NCBI GenBank assembly: GCA_016758965.1
Contig: JAEPRB010000234.1
Location: forward strand, 1 to 61,974
Source: Circinella minor
Lineage: Eukaryota; Mucoromycota; Mucoromycetes; Mucorales; Lichtheimiaceae
Length of the DNA: 61,974 nucleotides
Direction of reading: 5' to 3'
A program made the position numbers and the translations under genes. Numbering within the stretch: the first letter of the stretch is position 1; every line of letters starts with the position of its first letter. The notes beneath the pieces are model-generated. The model was given only the letters and a program-made list of their open reading frames with translations, was not told the DNA's origin and ran no database searches. Below, piece after piece: positions 10,843 through 25,020 of the stretch.

Positions 10843-13800
10843 GTTAATTTTTTTTTTAAGGGAGGTTATTTTAAAAATAAATAGCGTGAAAGTAAAAAAA
10901 AAAAGAAAAAAAAAAAGTAAAGCAAAGAGAAATGAACTTATTCTATTTTTAAAGTTTTCTTGGTTGCTCAACGAAACTGTATTTAGTAATCATCAGCAGC
11001 CAACCACTCATTAGAACGCCGCCTAGCTAAAAAAAAAAAAAAAAAAAAAGGATTAGCGTGGCGCGCTACCCATTGTTATTCCTTCTTTTAAAATAATGGG
11101 GAAACTTTTTTGCCTTCCACTTTTTTTTTAATTGTTTTCAGTAATGATTTGTTTTATATTAAAAAAATTTTTTTTAACTTATTCAGCATCTTATTATTGT
11201 GAAGTATAAAAAAAAAAGAAATTTCTGAGCAAAAAAAAAAAAAATGCTTAGCCATGGAATTCTATTACAAACAAAACTGCTAAGTTGCCAAGGTGATCAA
11301 ATTTACTTTGCCACAACTATTTAGCTCACTAAACTTTAAAAACTGAGGTTCAACAAATAAAAAAACTTGTTTAAAGCAGTAATAACCAATATTGATTTAT
11401 ATATGAAAAACAAGGTTGCATACATGTACATAATTTAATGCGTTATAAAATAATTTAGTTTATTTTGAATTGTTACATACGTAGATGATATAACATTTAA
11501 ACGATTCGACCTTCAATGATTTCTTTTTTATTATTATTTGATTATTGTATTGTATCTACCCTACTCGTCCTTCTATAATAAAATTTGTACTACTTTTATA
11601 ATTTTCCAAGTCGTTTATAGTTACCACTTTTATATCTTCTTATGACAAACAAAATACTTGATTAACAAAGACGACTTTGCGTAATTGTGTTTTGTCATAC
11701 ACCTAGAAACCTAAAAGTGTTATGAGTCAATATATATTATACGTATCCCAGAGTTGGTTTTTTAATAACCCGATGAAAAAAAAAAACATTCGAGGAAGAA
11801 ATGTTTGAATTCATTAAAAAAAAAAGAACAATAGGTATTACGTACCTAATTATATTTTTATATTTTTGTCATGTGGATAATTACAAAACAAGTCAGTTTA
11901 GAACTTTTAGCTTTTTTTTTTTTATTCTTCGTCATATTATATTATTTTACAACACCTTGTATTTCATTTATATTAAAAACGACAAATAAAACATACTATC
12001 CATACGTCTACTATATTTACTGTTGTATTTTCTTAATTTTGTCATTTCATTTTTTCATAATTAAACATTCAATTACTATATATTTTTGTCTTTTTATATT
12101 TAGTTAAATAGTCGAACGAAATATAGACATGTCAAAAGTTTAAAAATTCGCGTTTTTGCTAGTAATCAGGTACATGAACAAGGGGGTAAAGACAAGATAC
12201 CAGAAACACGACCACTAACAAAAAAAAAAGGAGGACATTTAGAACACAGTTCATAAATCTAGCCCAAGTCTTTTTATTTTTGGCTACCTATTGTCCCGTT
12301 TCTGTACATAACACGGAAAAACAAAAGGTAGTTTCAAAATAATTTATGCACGTAAGCATGACCCTCTCATTAATTTATCCTTTTTTTCGATCATTAAATT
12401 TTTCAATTCATCCAGCTAATAGATTCGATATAAGTATATTTATGCTACTTATAATATTTACTTCTATTAATTCTACTCCAGATTGAGTTTCTTACATACA
12501 TCGAATTTCTTACCCAACTAAAGAGCTTTTGGTAACCTGGATGTATTATGGTATATGAAATACAATTTAAGTTCATCTTCACCCTGATTCCATGCATTGA
12601 AACAGTACTTTAGAATCAATTCAGTTTTAAGTGCCAATGGGACAATTTAATGCCTTTTTTGGATCGAGCAAAAAAAAAAATAGACATCATTTCTTGATAA
12701 TACTAAGCGTGATCTTGATCTGAATAATAAACCCTACTGTATTTCCTAAGTTGAACATATAACTTCATTTTGTGACATTATTGTTTCAGCACAGGTTTGT
12801 TATACTATAACATATCTGGAAAACTACCTTAATCATTATCAAATGGACAAAGACCATATTATAATTAAACTGTGCTTAAATCACGCTGTTGCTCTTTCTA
12901 ATAATATCGTCAAACTTTACCAAGAACCTTAAATAATCTGTAACTGATATCATACTCTACTTATGACAGTGATAAATATTAATATATGCAACCAATAATA
13001 ACTTTATCATGTATAGTTCGTTGACGTCAAAATTAAACTTGTTTGAGTTTTCGAGTTTATCTGGAGATTGATTATCTGGAATTCATGTTTCTACATTGAA
13101 TTTACGTACTTTTATTTTGTATACTTGTTCAAATTAAAACAATAATTCAATAAAGACAGATTCTTAATTATTAGTTTATTCAGTTAGTAAATCAAAGTCT
13201 TCTAACAACGCTGCTCCCTATCTATAGACCCCATCTTTTTTGCTCCAAACAGTAAGTTGAAACTGTTTATTTAGTATACACAATACCTATAAAATTTCTG
13301 AGATCATATTATACAGTGGACCCTTTTGATTTCATTTCTGTTAACTTTTTCACATCTCACTCATTTTACGGAAATCAGAAAATATAAAAAAAAAAATGAC
13401 ATACGTAATAAAGTTTTCACATTTTCGTTTATTTTATTTTCAATAAGATCAAAGTGATTGGAACCTGTTACGAGAGGGAAAAAAAACCATGTAATACAGT
13501 CATACTATTAATAGTTATATTATAATGTACATCTGTTATTTTTTTTTTGCATACATAATATAAAGTAAAGCATGAATGAAAAATATAATATATTCATGTA
13601 GCAATAGATATAAAATATATCTCAATATCCGGTATCGATACTTACTGTACTTAGCCAGGATTATAAAAGTAATGACGAGTGGTCTTTAGATTGGTCTGCC
13701 CCTGAAAAACATTTAATTTGCCCTTGTATTTGATCCTTTTTCACACCCCCTCAATTTCCCAAAATATATTACATTTACTAACAGAATATCAGTAAAATAA

Positions 13801-13919
13801 AGAGAACGATTTATCTAACACGAGTAACAGATAAATTTTTGGTATAAAAAAAAAATCAAGGGTTACATAATAAATTATAATTTGTCTAGACTATAAAATT
13901 GCTTTTTTTTTTTTTTTTT
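10843..13919. other. AT-rich intergenic region
   Basis: About 3 kb between the start of the Sel1 gene and the stop of the calcium channel gene, both on the minus strand. Several poly-A/T runs lie within 250 bases of the Sel1 start, as expected for a promoter. A stretch near 13311-13380 starting ATACAGTGGACCC looks vaguely like a decayed transposon end. No open frame of weight was found on either strand. Confidence 0.45.
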
Positions 13920-16900
13920 TTACATTGGTGATAACATTAAACTATTTGATCTTGAACGGCTTTGTAACTCAGTTAATTTTTCAATATGTTCCTCCATGCC
14001 GTTCACCTTTTGTAACAACATTTGTGCTACTTCTTCCAATTTTTCAAGTCGTTCATTTTCATCACTTTCGCCTTGTCGGAGACAAAGTGCTCGATTAACA
14101 GGAAAGAAACTATAATTAGATTCCTTAAGACATTCGGATACATAAGATTCTGGTCCCGTGTATTCTGTTCTATCCTTGGTCTTTAAATGTACCAAAAAGA
14201 ATAGATATTGCCTAATTATTATTATTATTTTGTCATCATATACATTATAAAACTGTTAATTTTTGGAATTCTAGATGATTTATTAATTTATCGATTTTTT
14301 TTCTTCATTTTGTTATAAACTTACCAAATGTTATGATCATATTTAACGTGATCCTCAAACCCTTTCTTCGCTATACGTTGAAATTCAACAGATGAAATAC
14401 TACATATAAAACATGCTAACAGTACACAAAAAAAAAATTCCATATTATATCAGTTTCAACATTTTTGTTTTAAAATTGATTATAATACTATTATAATACT
14501 TACTGCTATTCATATCTTGCTGAATTGACGAACGCTCTAGAACACATTGGTAATAGAAAATTAATAAATTAGGATGACAGGGATTCCTCTGCTGCTTTGA
14601 AGCACAAACAAAGCAAAAAAAAAAAAGTTTACTTACCATCGCGTAGATGACCGAAAGTGTCAAAAATAATACCGAAAATGGCATTCAACAGAAACACGAC
14701 CACTAACAAAAAGAACGACATTTCGAATGCAGTTCGCCAACCTCGCAAATCTTCAGGCGAATCCGGTTCTAGAATATCACCTATACCTCCTCCAGATCGA
14801 ACACTGTATACAAAAGAGATTTGCGTTTAGTATTCATCTCAATCAAAAAAACAAAAATAATTATACAAAAATGCAGTATATGATTATAATGCTTACCCGT
14901 GTGATAATGCAGTAACGAAACACTCAGTTAAACTAGAACAATGAAGACCTTTGGTCACGTCAAATTCACCACGGAAAAAGATGTATGCAATAACGCTGTG
15001 GATATAAACAACAATTACACCTAGTATACCCTATAAGGTAATATTTTCCATAGAATCTCGATTTAGAAAAGGTTTGATCATTTTTTGTGTGTGTCACACC
15101 CATGTAAAAAAAAGAGAGAGAGAAAAAACAGTTTTACTTACGGTTCGGGTAATAGAGCTTACATTCAATGTAATACTAGCAATAACACCTTGTAAAATAC
15201 GGTCTCGGAATGCAAAATCTAATAGGTGGGCCGAATAAAAACCAGGATTATACAATCCAAGGATTGATAATACAAGCATGATGATATGATATAAAAACGT
15301 TTGTTCCCATAAACTTGCCAAAATAAATCGGATATCCTAAAATGGGAATAAATTAGAAATGTTTTTTCCTAATTAACATGCATCCGCGTGTTACGTCAGG
15401 CGAGAAATGATTTATTACCTTTTGAGATAAGAACCGTGTCAGTGGCCGATTATCAGTAGCTCTTCCCGTAGTATCTTGGCGGCGTATATCTGTTTCGTTC
15501 TGAACCGAATGCCTGTTGACGAGAATTGGCAATTGAATGAAATAAAACTCGGTGGTGGATAACAGCCAAAACAAAAGGTGAAATAGACCCAGAAAAATAC
15601 GAGCAACGTTTTTAAATCGATAACAATAGCCAATTTGAAAATTGTCACCGACAAGCATATATGATGAGCAGCTCAAAACCAACATGTTGAGTAATATAGT
15701 CATGGCATATGATGCACGCCACCATAAAGCACTGTATCGTGAAAGTAGTGATAAATATTGGTTTCGAGCAACTTTTGCATGATTCTCGATCCTATATTTT
15801 TTTGTCCAACCAAACATGATAAATAAATAGATCTTTCTTTTTTGTAATCAGTGTCACTGTTGCCTAATAAGTAAGACTTACTCATAAATAATATTACTGG
15901 AATGTTGAACAAAATCTTCAATTTTGCCAGAAGGAGAATCTCTGTAAAATATGATAACTTTAATTAGTAATTTTGTCTGTACGTACCCCAAAAAAAATGT
16001 ATAAAAAAAATTGTTACCGTTTGACACTCCAAAGGAAACGTTGTTTTGTATCTTCACGTAAATATTTGCAAACTTCTGGAATAGGAAATAATACTCTTGA
16101 AAGTTGCTTTTCTTGATTATAATCCATTACCACTTCAATCTTGCCGGTATGACTTTGGAAAAACTCAAAAGCTCTATTCCCATCAAGCAGTGTATGCTAT
16201 ATTTAAATATGAGATAGTTACGTAATAAGCTTAAAGTGTATTCATTTACATCATGTTACTATCGTCTTTTTTAGAATTTTACGTACCTGGTTTTCATCAA
16301 GGGCTGGCCATAACGTCATTAATAACATACAATATTGAAATCCACAATCCAACTTCTCATATGCATCAGGCGATTCAAGTTGATCAACATTCTTGTCGTA
16401 TATAGCGTTCATGTTTTGTATTACAACATTAAGGTCTAAAGATGCAGCCATTTCACGGAATATTGTATCACTATTATCGATACCACCTTCTAATAAACTG
16501 AGCAAACAGATAACAACTTTACTCTAAATATTCAAAAGATTAGTATATAAAAGAATAATTGGTATAAATGTTATTTCCAAAGCAGATATACATATAATTG
16601 TTGATATATACCTTGAGTTCATTGATGAGAGAAGTTGGACAATTGGTGTATCGTTCCCGAAGAATAGTAATAGCAGGATTTAGAATCTTGTTTGCAAAGA
16701 TGGTTACTTGATTTTCAATGCAACCTTGAGCGAGTTCAGTAATAGTGTCCAGCACTTGAATAATGAGACGCACGTTTTGAATATTACAAATAGGAACAAT
16801 AGCGTGTAAATATTCCACTACATCTTGTACGATATTAAAACTTTTGATATTATCCGGCTGTCTGGCAAGATACGTTTGCAGATTGATGTTGTGACCTTCC

Positions 16901-19900
16901 ACCATCAATTGGACCGCTCGCATGGTATCTGTCATGGCCTTGAAATCTTCGGATGCAGTACCAAATTCCGCTGTTTCGCTAGCCATCAAATTGGATATTT
17001 TTTGGTATACCATGGCAGAGTTTGCTTCTGCCTTTTTCGATTTAATAATACTGGGACCGTTATTGCTTTGTCCGCCATTCAGTAACATTCGTTTTCGAAT
17101 ATGTGATCGGGTTACATCCAGCGAGGACCTGTTTTTCTTTTTTTGTCGTGAATTATCTTTCTTAACCATGGATGAAGCTGGAGATAGATCGACGTTCATA
17201 ATGGATTGTTGTCGATTCATCTTGTATGCAGCACGTGATAGATGTAGTTGGGCTTCCTTGAGTGAAGCAATACCAGTTTGTAATCGATGATGGAATGAAT
17301 AAAAAAACCGTTCTTCACTGTAAAAGAAAAAGGACATTTGAAAACAAGAATAAGTTAGCTTCATTTTTCATGCTTTTAACCCAACATCAAATCAAATAAA
17401 AAAAAACTCTCTCTTACCGGATACTGTAAAAGTATTCCTCCAACTTATCTTGTACATTCTTGTTTCCACCTTCTAAAAGTGCAATAAGCAACTTCAACGC
17501 AGCTTCAAAAATAGGTCTTCGTGGAGATGATAACAGATTTTGAGCAACTAAGGTACAACCCAGTCTGTTTAGTGTATTTTGTGCATGTGTCTTTTTCTTC
17601 TCTAGAATTTCATATCGTATTGGATCATCAACGTGAATAATAGTTGACCGTTCTCGGATGTATTGTAAAGGAATTTCTTCGAGTAATTTGATAGTAGATA
17701 CTTGGTATGCTTCACGGCTATCTTGTCTTTTGATACTCGTAGTCATGGAGAGATAATCGATAAGTGATTTAACATCTTGATCCGAACCTCTTACTGACAA
17801 ATTAAAGTGAGAGCCTATGTCATTTTTACGATATAATTAGTATAAAAAATGAGATCTTCAAAAGTGCATATATATATATATAACCGAATGTATATCATAC
17901 CAAGTCGTTTAAATTCACTTTTCATCAAATGACTAACATCCTTATGTGCCATCACAGCTCTTATAAAGCCCTGGAACTTTGTATTAACAGGATCCAATGA
18001 CCGAAGTTTGACAGTAGTTTGATTTGGCTTGCTTTGTTCTACCGTAGCTTCACGAAGTTTGCCTCGTAGTTCGGCGGGATCGACGGAGCCCCGAAAGCCA
18101 GCAACATTAATCATACTATCTAAACATGCCAATACGTGATTAAGAGCAGATCCTTTTGGTGCTGTTGCCATCAAATCGACAGTCAAATCTACTAGTTGGG
18201 GACAAAGCAAGTAGAGTGTTTCATCCACTGACGTTTCGACACTCAGATGGTACTCAAAAATTGATCGTAAGAAGACAAGTAATCCCTTATAGACGTAATT
18301 CATGGTTTCAGGATCCGAACTTTTGTGTCTTGCATCAATCATGTCACGGTAAGCTGTCTTCATCAGTGTTCGGATGTTTGTTTCATCACTCACTGGAATA
18401 TTGTTGGATAGAACTTCAGTATTGTCAAGATAAATCGATACGAAAAATCGAAGAATACCAGCTTTAAGACCAAGTGGTGCATCAGGACTTTCAATTACAG
18501 CCGTAATATCTCTTAAGCCCAGAATAGTGCGAGCAAACTTGCGTACAGATAAACAAACAAAACGAAAATGTTTTTTTAGCATAATGTAAAAACTGTTCCT
18601 TCTTTATCATCATGATAATTTTTTTTTCGTTCTCTCCACTTACCGACTGGCCAAATGTATTTCCACCTTGACCACATATTGCCAAAAGATCCAATAAAGC
18701 AATACAATAATCCATACGGTCAATAATAGTAAGATCCATATATGATTCGAAAGGAACATATAATTGACGATTATCCATGATCAGTCGCATTACGCCATCT
18801 TGATGCTTCTTAAGCAATTTTCCCTGAGCCTTCATGAAGCCCACAAGCAAATGAAGATATTCACTTTGAAATCCACGTGATAATTCTAAAATTCTTCCAA
18901 GGTGTTCTTCTCTAATACGGATACTTATATGTAGATTGTTTCGGCAAATTGGAAGTAGAGCTGCTGCAAGTATTGGGCTGAATGCAGTAACATCAATCAA
19001 TAAATCAATGTTTTCTAATACAAGTTGACTCTAAACAAATACAAGAATATGAGTACATACATATTTTATGACCCTGAATTACAACTGAACATAATTCCTC
19101 TTTTTATCACTATTTACCTGCAAATCCTTATCATCTTTAACAAGTTCATCTAGAAATTCTAAACATGCTTTGATAGCTGTAATACATGCTGACTCTTCAT
19201 CGGGAAAATCAAGGCTTCGTTCATCAGATGAAATAAGACTTCCTCTTGATGAAGATGACACAGAGGGAAGTTCTTTGAGTGCCCCCATGAGCTGAATGAT
19301 CATGGCATGAGCACTTAAATTGGTAAAAATCTTACAATAAATGTTACGTTGATCTTGTTGATGAGCTTCTAGATGAATTGCTTCATCATTAAAGTCGATT
19401 GTTTTTCCTCGGAAAAGTCCGATCAATTCTCGAACAATAGCTTCTACTTGTGGTAAATGTGTAGGACCCAGACGATCTACCGAGAGAAACGATCCAAGTA
19501 ATGCTAAACGCTTTTTGACACCATGATAAACAAAGACTTGTTGTGGCTGACTAAGAAGCAAGACTTGTTGTGCCTTGTTAAAAAGATCTGATATTAACAA
19601 CATAAAAAAAGTTAGACAACATAAAAAAAAACAACGAAATAAATTAATGTTGAGCATACCCTCACTATCATTATAGATACGGTGCATAACAATTGCAGCA
19701 ATACGCTTAAGAGGAGCATATTGATATTTTAAAATATCTTTGATAATTGGCATAAGAATATTCTCGCGCTGTCGCAAAAGTGTTTCAGCAAATATTGTAC
19801 TGAGTACTGCATGAGGTGAATGTTGAAGTTCCATGTCCGCCTTACTATTAATTTTGTGAAAAAAAAATAGGTATGATTAAAGGCGACATAATCTTCATTG

Positions 19901-22900
19901 AATTTTTTTTTTTGGTATAAAGATAATAACTTACGTTTCCATTGCTTTCCATTTTGAAGCCAACTTTTTCATGCGGACATGCAACCGCAAATTAAATATC
20001 ATATCAAATACTTCTAGAATCAAAATCTTAGTATTCATTACTGGTTGGGTCTCTTCTGTCAAAGTAAATCGTTCCTTCCTATTTAAGTAATATAATTTAT
20101 CCATATGAGTAAAAAGTATTGAGCTTTTTATATCGAGCTGTTATCTCATTTATTACCATCGCCTTGCAGAATCGGATTTAATTGATTTTAAATGTTCCTC
20201 GTTTCTATATAATTTGTCTATCCATGAGTAACATTTCTTTTACAAAATGATATACCATATTTCCCCTTTCTTTTCTTTTTACCGTGCATCGCTTCTTCCG
20301 TCGAGAACAAGTATGAGTGCTCTAAATATCCGTTTTAGATCTTCAGCATCTGTGAAAAATCCTAATCGAAGTTGTGCATGCACCATTTTCAAGACAGAAG
20401 ACAAGAATCCAACCTCATACTTGGCTGCAGTAAACTAATATATTCAAATAAAAAAATCAGATACGTCCTTAAAAGTCTTCCATGTATTCATTTTGTTAAC
20501 CCTCCCCTCTTACCTGGTGTCGTTTATCATCCAGAAAAACAAGAGTCCAGCGTTTTAATTGATCAAAAAACTCAGGTGATTTGCTTTCAAAATTACTAGT
20601 GCCTCCGCTAGGATATTCATTGGTTTCATCCAAGGTTTCATACTGCATCGTGAAATCTGATAAAACGACTTTAGTGAATGGTGGAACATCGATATATAAA
20701 ACTGTAAAAAAGGAAAGAAAATAAGTTGTCAATACTCTTTTTGCCACTAATCCACAAACACTACAATACATTGTAATATAACATTTTTTTTTTACCTAAC
20801 AAGAGATCACAGAATTTGCTTCGAATTTGATCCGGTAAACGGACGTCACCTAGGCAAGTCAAGCAAACATCTTTTCCAATGCATCGTCGTATAGCTTCCA
20901 ATGATTTGGCATTTGTTCCCCATGAAACGGAATATATCAAATGAAGTGCGCTTTCTATGAACACCGATACCGATGCCTGACTCTCTGTCAAAAGAGTATC
21001 AAAACTACGCCAAGTTCCATTGTCATGAAGAAAGTTGATTTCCACTGTTTTTGATGTTGCTGCTATGTAACTATTATCTGCATCCTCCCCAAGTAACTGT
21101 TCTTGTGGGGACGATTCTCCCATCCGCATTTTAAGCAAACAGTTTTCTGCGGAGAACAAACGGGCCGATATATAATCACGGTGATACATCAACGATCCTT
21201 GTTTATCAGTGTGACAGAGTGTACTGAGTAAATCTAGCCCACTCGCTGCTTCATAATCTTGTTTTGTTTCACTGACATATCCATCATCACATCGTACTAG
21301 TCGTCGGACAAATGCACGTGTTTTTTCAATAGACAAATTAACCAAAATCCCAACTGTATGTGGACGTGCTCCGGAAATGGATTCAATCACGCCACTATTG
21401 TTTTCAAGCAAACGAACAACCATGTCGGTGGCACCAACACCACATGTCAAGTGGCGCATAAACAGTTCAATCCCGGCATCACCTGCAACATGAATGACGT
21501 GGTATTGGTTGCGAGAAAGTTGACTTTCATCTTCATGAGTACCAATCAAAAAGACACGCAGTACATTGTAGCAAAGTGCAAGAATCTCTTTTAATCGCTC
21601 TTCACTCCCATCATGTAAACTGACAATCGATACTGCATCTTCTTTTGCGCCTTCTTGTTTTGATGTCGTATCGTACCCTAATGAAGAACGTACTTCGTAT
21701 CGTTTTGCAAGGTCAAAGGGAATTTGGACCATATTGATCACAGTTTCGATTAAACCAATGTCTCGTAATACGGCCTGGTGATCTATTTTCAAACAAAACA
21801 AAAAGAAATCAATACAACCTTGCAAAGAGAAATCACATAGTACAGCTTACATTCATTTGCTAGTCCAACTCGAAGAGATGGATCTGATTCCTTGCTATCA
21901 GTGCAAAATTCAATTAAGGCATTCTAGATAATATATAATTGATACGAATTAATTGTCGAGTCAATACGTAGGATGTTTATTTCTAGTACTGAAGAAAACG
22001 CTTGGTACCAATATGTTGCTCATCAGCTGATATTCATCGGTAGATATTGGGAATCGGCTTGTACTTTCTGACACAAATGATCGATCCTTGCATAAAAACC
22101 ATCGTAGTTGTGGTAAAAATTCGTTGACGACATTGAAGGTATCTGTAAGTTTGGTGTGAACTAGAGTAATCGAGAAACAGTCATGATAATAGAAATCTTG
22201 TGAGGCGGATACTTGAAAAGTTGGTGTTGCAAGTCGACTTTGTTGTATCTGGTCCGCAATATTTGGGTCTGTGGTATAATATCGATCTGCTGCTGATGCT
22301 GTTGGATGATGTGTATTATCTGTAGGATCAACAGAGGTTGGAACCCCAGGAACTCCAGACATTCCTCGTTCTAATGGATCCGGGGTCAATGTAAATGTCA
22401 TAGGTACAGGCGATGTAGATGATCGAATTTCTTCTTCTGCTGCTGCGTGCATCCAACATTTGGTCACTACATGCTGTATACGAACATAGGAGCCAAATGG
22501 TACGCCAGAACGTTGAGAATCCGTTGAAACAGGTACAAACTTGAATAAAGTAGCATCATTGTTGGCTTCAACACGCTTTGGATTTTTGACTAGACCAAAT
22601 GAAAATGTAACCTTGTGAGTGTTCATATCAATGCTGACATTATTTGGATCAATGTACAGATATGCACGCGATGCTGCATGACGTATCCGAATGGATCGTT
22701 TCCATTGGACTTTAGAACCGTCTGAAGGATCGGCATTTTCAATCTATACGTTATATTAGTTTGTTTAGTTTCAAAAAAAAGGTGTCCGTGCACATATCCA
22801 TATATGGTAAATTTACCTCCCAAAACGCTAAAGGCGAATCTGTTTCTTTCGGGTCGAGTGGATTAATAATATGTTTTGTTAGTCGTACACCATTTTTATC

Positions 22901-23793
22901 CCTATGTTTTGAACAAACTGTTAGTTTTCCTTGTCCCACTTCTCATTATCCATATTCTTTCAAAGTAATTTCCCCATTTACCGTTTTAATACAGATGACT
23001 CTAAATAGCCTTCCATTTCTTTATGGTAAAAACGAATGTATTGCCCTGCGTTAATACACTTTGTATTACTTGGATTTGTAAGACTATGTGCGGATCGATG
23101 ACACTTTAGTGTCCATGATGATATTTGTGTGTGTGTAAACACTTCATAATAATCCGCATTAAACACATTCGAATGCAATGCCTTGGTACCAACGTTCAAA
23201 AATCCTTCTGGTCGTAAACACTTGATTGCCACAGTATCACCTAAACGTACAGGTTCGCCATCAACACGAATACGATAACGTGGTACAATACGGAAGTAAC
23301 CAATTATTTCCTTGGATAAGTTGACTTGGAGATGTGATACATCAGCTTTACAAGTCTGACCCGTTACTGTGAGGTATTTTTTGAAGTGTGCATTATACAG
23401 TTGAATCACCTCACCATATAATACAGGAATACCATGTAACCTCCGCCTTTCCGTTTGGTTTTGAGCTCGTTCTTTAGCTACTTTGGATTCCAGGACGCTC
23501 AGCTCAATCAGCTCATCTGGTGAACCCTCATAATAAAGAGATTCCCGTTCTTCTTCATCACCGATAAATTGTTCGAGCGTTCGTTGTTCGGAATAAGATT
23601 GCTGTGGTTCCACTCGAAAGATGCGTGTACCAATAGATTCGGCTTTAAGTGTTAGATCACCATTACTAGACACAGCTCGTCTTGCACAAGCTCGAGTTTC
23701 CAATGGATCCTCGGCGATCAGTTCATTGCCCTCTTCATCATATAAACAGATCTCATCCCCAATGCAGAGAAACTGATCGCTATTCTTGGACAT
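13920..23793 (-). CDS. Inositol 1,4,5-trisphosphate receptor-like intracellular calcium channel
   Basis: Twenty-five exons give 7812 coding bases and 2603 residues (animal IP3 receptors are about 2700). From the start: 22982..23793, 22817..22901, 22009..22743, 21851..21923, 20796..21782, 20514..20701, 20283..20434, 20157..20204, 19935..20078, 19660..19844, 19118..19587, 18644..19030, 17901..18537, 17418..17814, 16612..17317, 16287..16523, 16018..16196, 15882..15941, 15419..15836, 15142..15336, 14897..15030, 14637..14803, 14504..14536, 14325..14415, 13920..14211. Visible domains: N-terminal Ins145_P3_rec/MIR beta-trefoils (about 1-540), RIH (about 545-760), RIH-associated (about 1870-1990, NINLQTYLARQPDNI), transmembrane channel (about 2175-2445) with filter GGGIGD (14776..14793), zinc finger CFIC...HVKYDH, and tail TEYTGPESYVSE. 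It should release calcium from the ER or vacuole. The exon 18-19 join (15882/15836, 45-nt intron) and the GTACCA donor at 22008 are the weakest points. SPRY and RyR repeats are absent, so it is IP3R-type rather than RyR-type. Confidence 0.95.
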
Positions 23794-24474
23794 GAAAAAT
23801 GATATATAAATATATATGTTACTCTAAATATATATATGCTGGAATATAACTTTTTTTCTTTCACAATTTAGTTCACAAGCATATTTCTAAAAGCTCAGCT
23901 CGCTTTTTTGGCTCGGTGTGACGGAGGTATAGTTCCGTTGCCGCCGTTTAACCTGTGTCTTTTCAACGTGGGAGTGGGAGAAGTACGTATGTTCATATTA
24001 TACCACGTAAGTTATGGACAAATGTTATGTATAAAAGCGAATTAATTATAATTAAGAACGAAAGTTAGTTTGTTTCAAGCTTTTTTTCAGTTTGTTTGTT
24101 GTTCTAGGCGATGAAAATGTAGCACTTGTTTATCTATCGGCACAATATTTACCCATTACTAAAAGTTTTTTTTGCTATGCATAAATCTTCACTCAGCCAA
24201 AAAAAAAACAAAATTGACATCTTGGTAAGCAGGAAAAAGTACCTTGGCGAAAATAACAATTTATGTTATAGTCGCATTTAGATAATCTTGCTATATTGCT
24301 AAGTATTGCACTATAAAGAGTAAATTTCAATGCTTACAGTGGATGAAACGAATGATTAAGTTACCCATGCGTTATTGTGTTACCAACCGTTTACTCATAA
24401 AATGACATCATAAATATAGAATACATAAGTGATAGTTAATTCTGAAATTATTCATCCTTCTTTATGAGAGCTTG
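23794..24474. other. Upstream region of the calcium channel gene
   Basis: About 680 bases between the channel start codon and the coding-like remnant at 24475. The first 60 bases upstream of the start are TA-rich (ATATATAT words); a more GC-rich patch lies at 23900-23970. No specific regulatory site was recognised. Confidence 0.4.
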
Positions 24475-25020
24475 TTACAGTGAGGACTCTATTTTAATAT
24501 AATATGTACTAGATTTCCCAATTACAATTGTTCTCCAGACAAAAGCCCAAACCAAAATAAACATTGTTGCTTCAAATAAACAAAGAAAATCAACAATGAG
24601 TTCAGTTGGGATATCAAAGCTAAACCAAACTGGATTAACAGCCCTGTTATGCAAAGCTGCTATCCCGAATTTTGAATCGCATAATGGGATTTTGATCATT
24701 TGAAACAAAATTGAAAACTTCATTTTTTGTGGTTTTTCGTAGAGTACTACAAAGGATGTAGTAATGATACTGTATTGAGCTCTCACAACGATAAAACATT
24801 AAATTAATTTTTGTACCTGGCGGTAACGAAGCCCCTGATGATGAGTTGTTGTTAGTCACTACAAACCAATTTACAATAAGGGAAAGTGCGGAAACTTTAA
24901 AAAAGACCAGTGTAAAATGTTTTGTTCTGAATATATTGCTGTCTTGGTCATACAATGTCAACTTTGAAATCAATCCACGTACGTAGAAGATATGTCCAAT
25001 TTTGATTATCAGATTTCTTT
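24475..25020 (-). pseudogene. Unidentified coding-like segment, possibly a decayed membrane-protein gene
   Basis: Two open segments on the minus strand can be joined in frame. The upstream one (about 24817..25020) reads through IIKIGHIFYVRGLISKLT and SLIVNWFVVTNNN and ends at a GTACAA donor. The downstream one (24475..24779) includes YSIITTSFVVLYEKP, FGIAALHNRAVNPVWF and a hydrophobic stretch ELIVDFLCLFEATMFILVW, and ends in a stop at 24475. The intron would be only about 37 nt, no ATG opens the first segment, and no family was recognised. Amino-acid composition looks real rather than random. It may be the 3-prime end of a broken gene or of a multi-exon gene whose 5-prime exons I cannot define. 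Confidence 0.3.

Noticed and set aside
13311..13380. ATACAGTGGACCC block considered as a transposon end
   Set aside because: Similarity is too weak and no partner inverted repeat was found; mentioned only within the intergenic entry.
14537..14636. Extra coding segment with QCVLER in the channel gene
   Set aside because: Its phase does not match the preceding exon, all acceptors that would include it meet a stop, and the neighbouring exons already restore the conserved C-terminal zinc finger.
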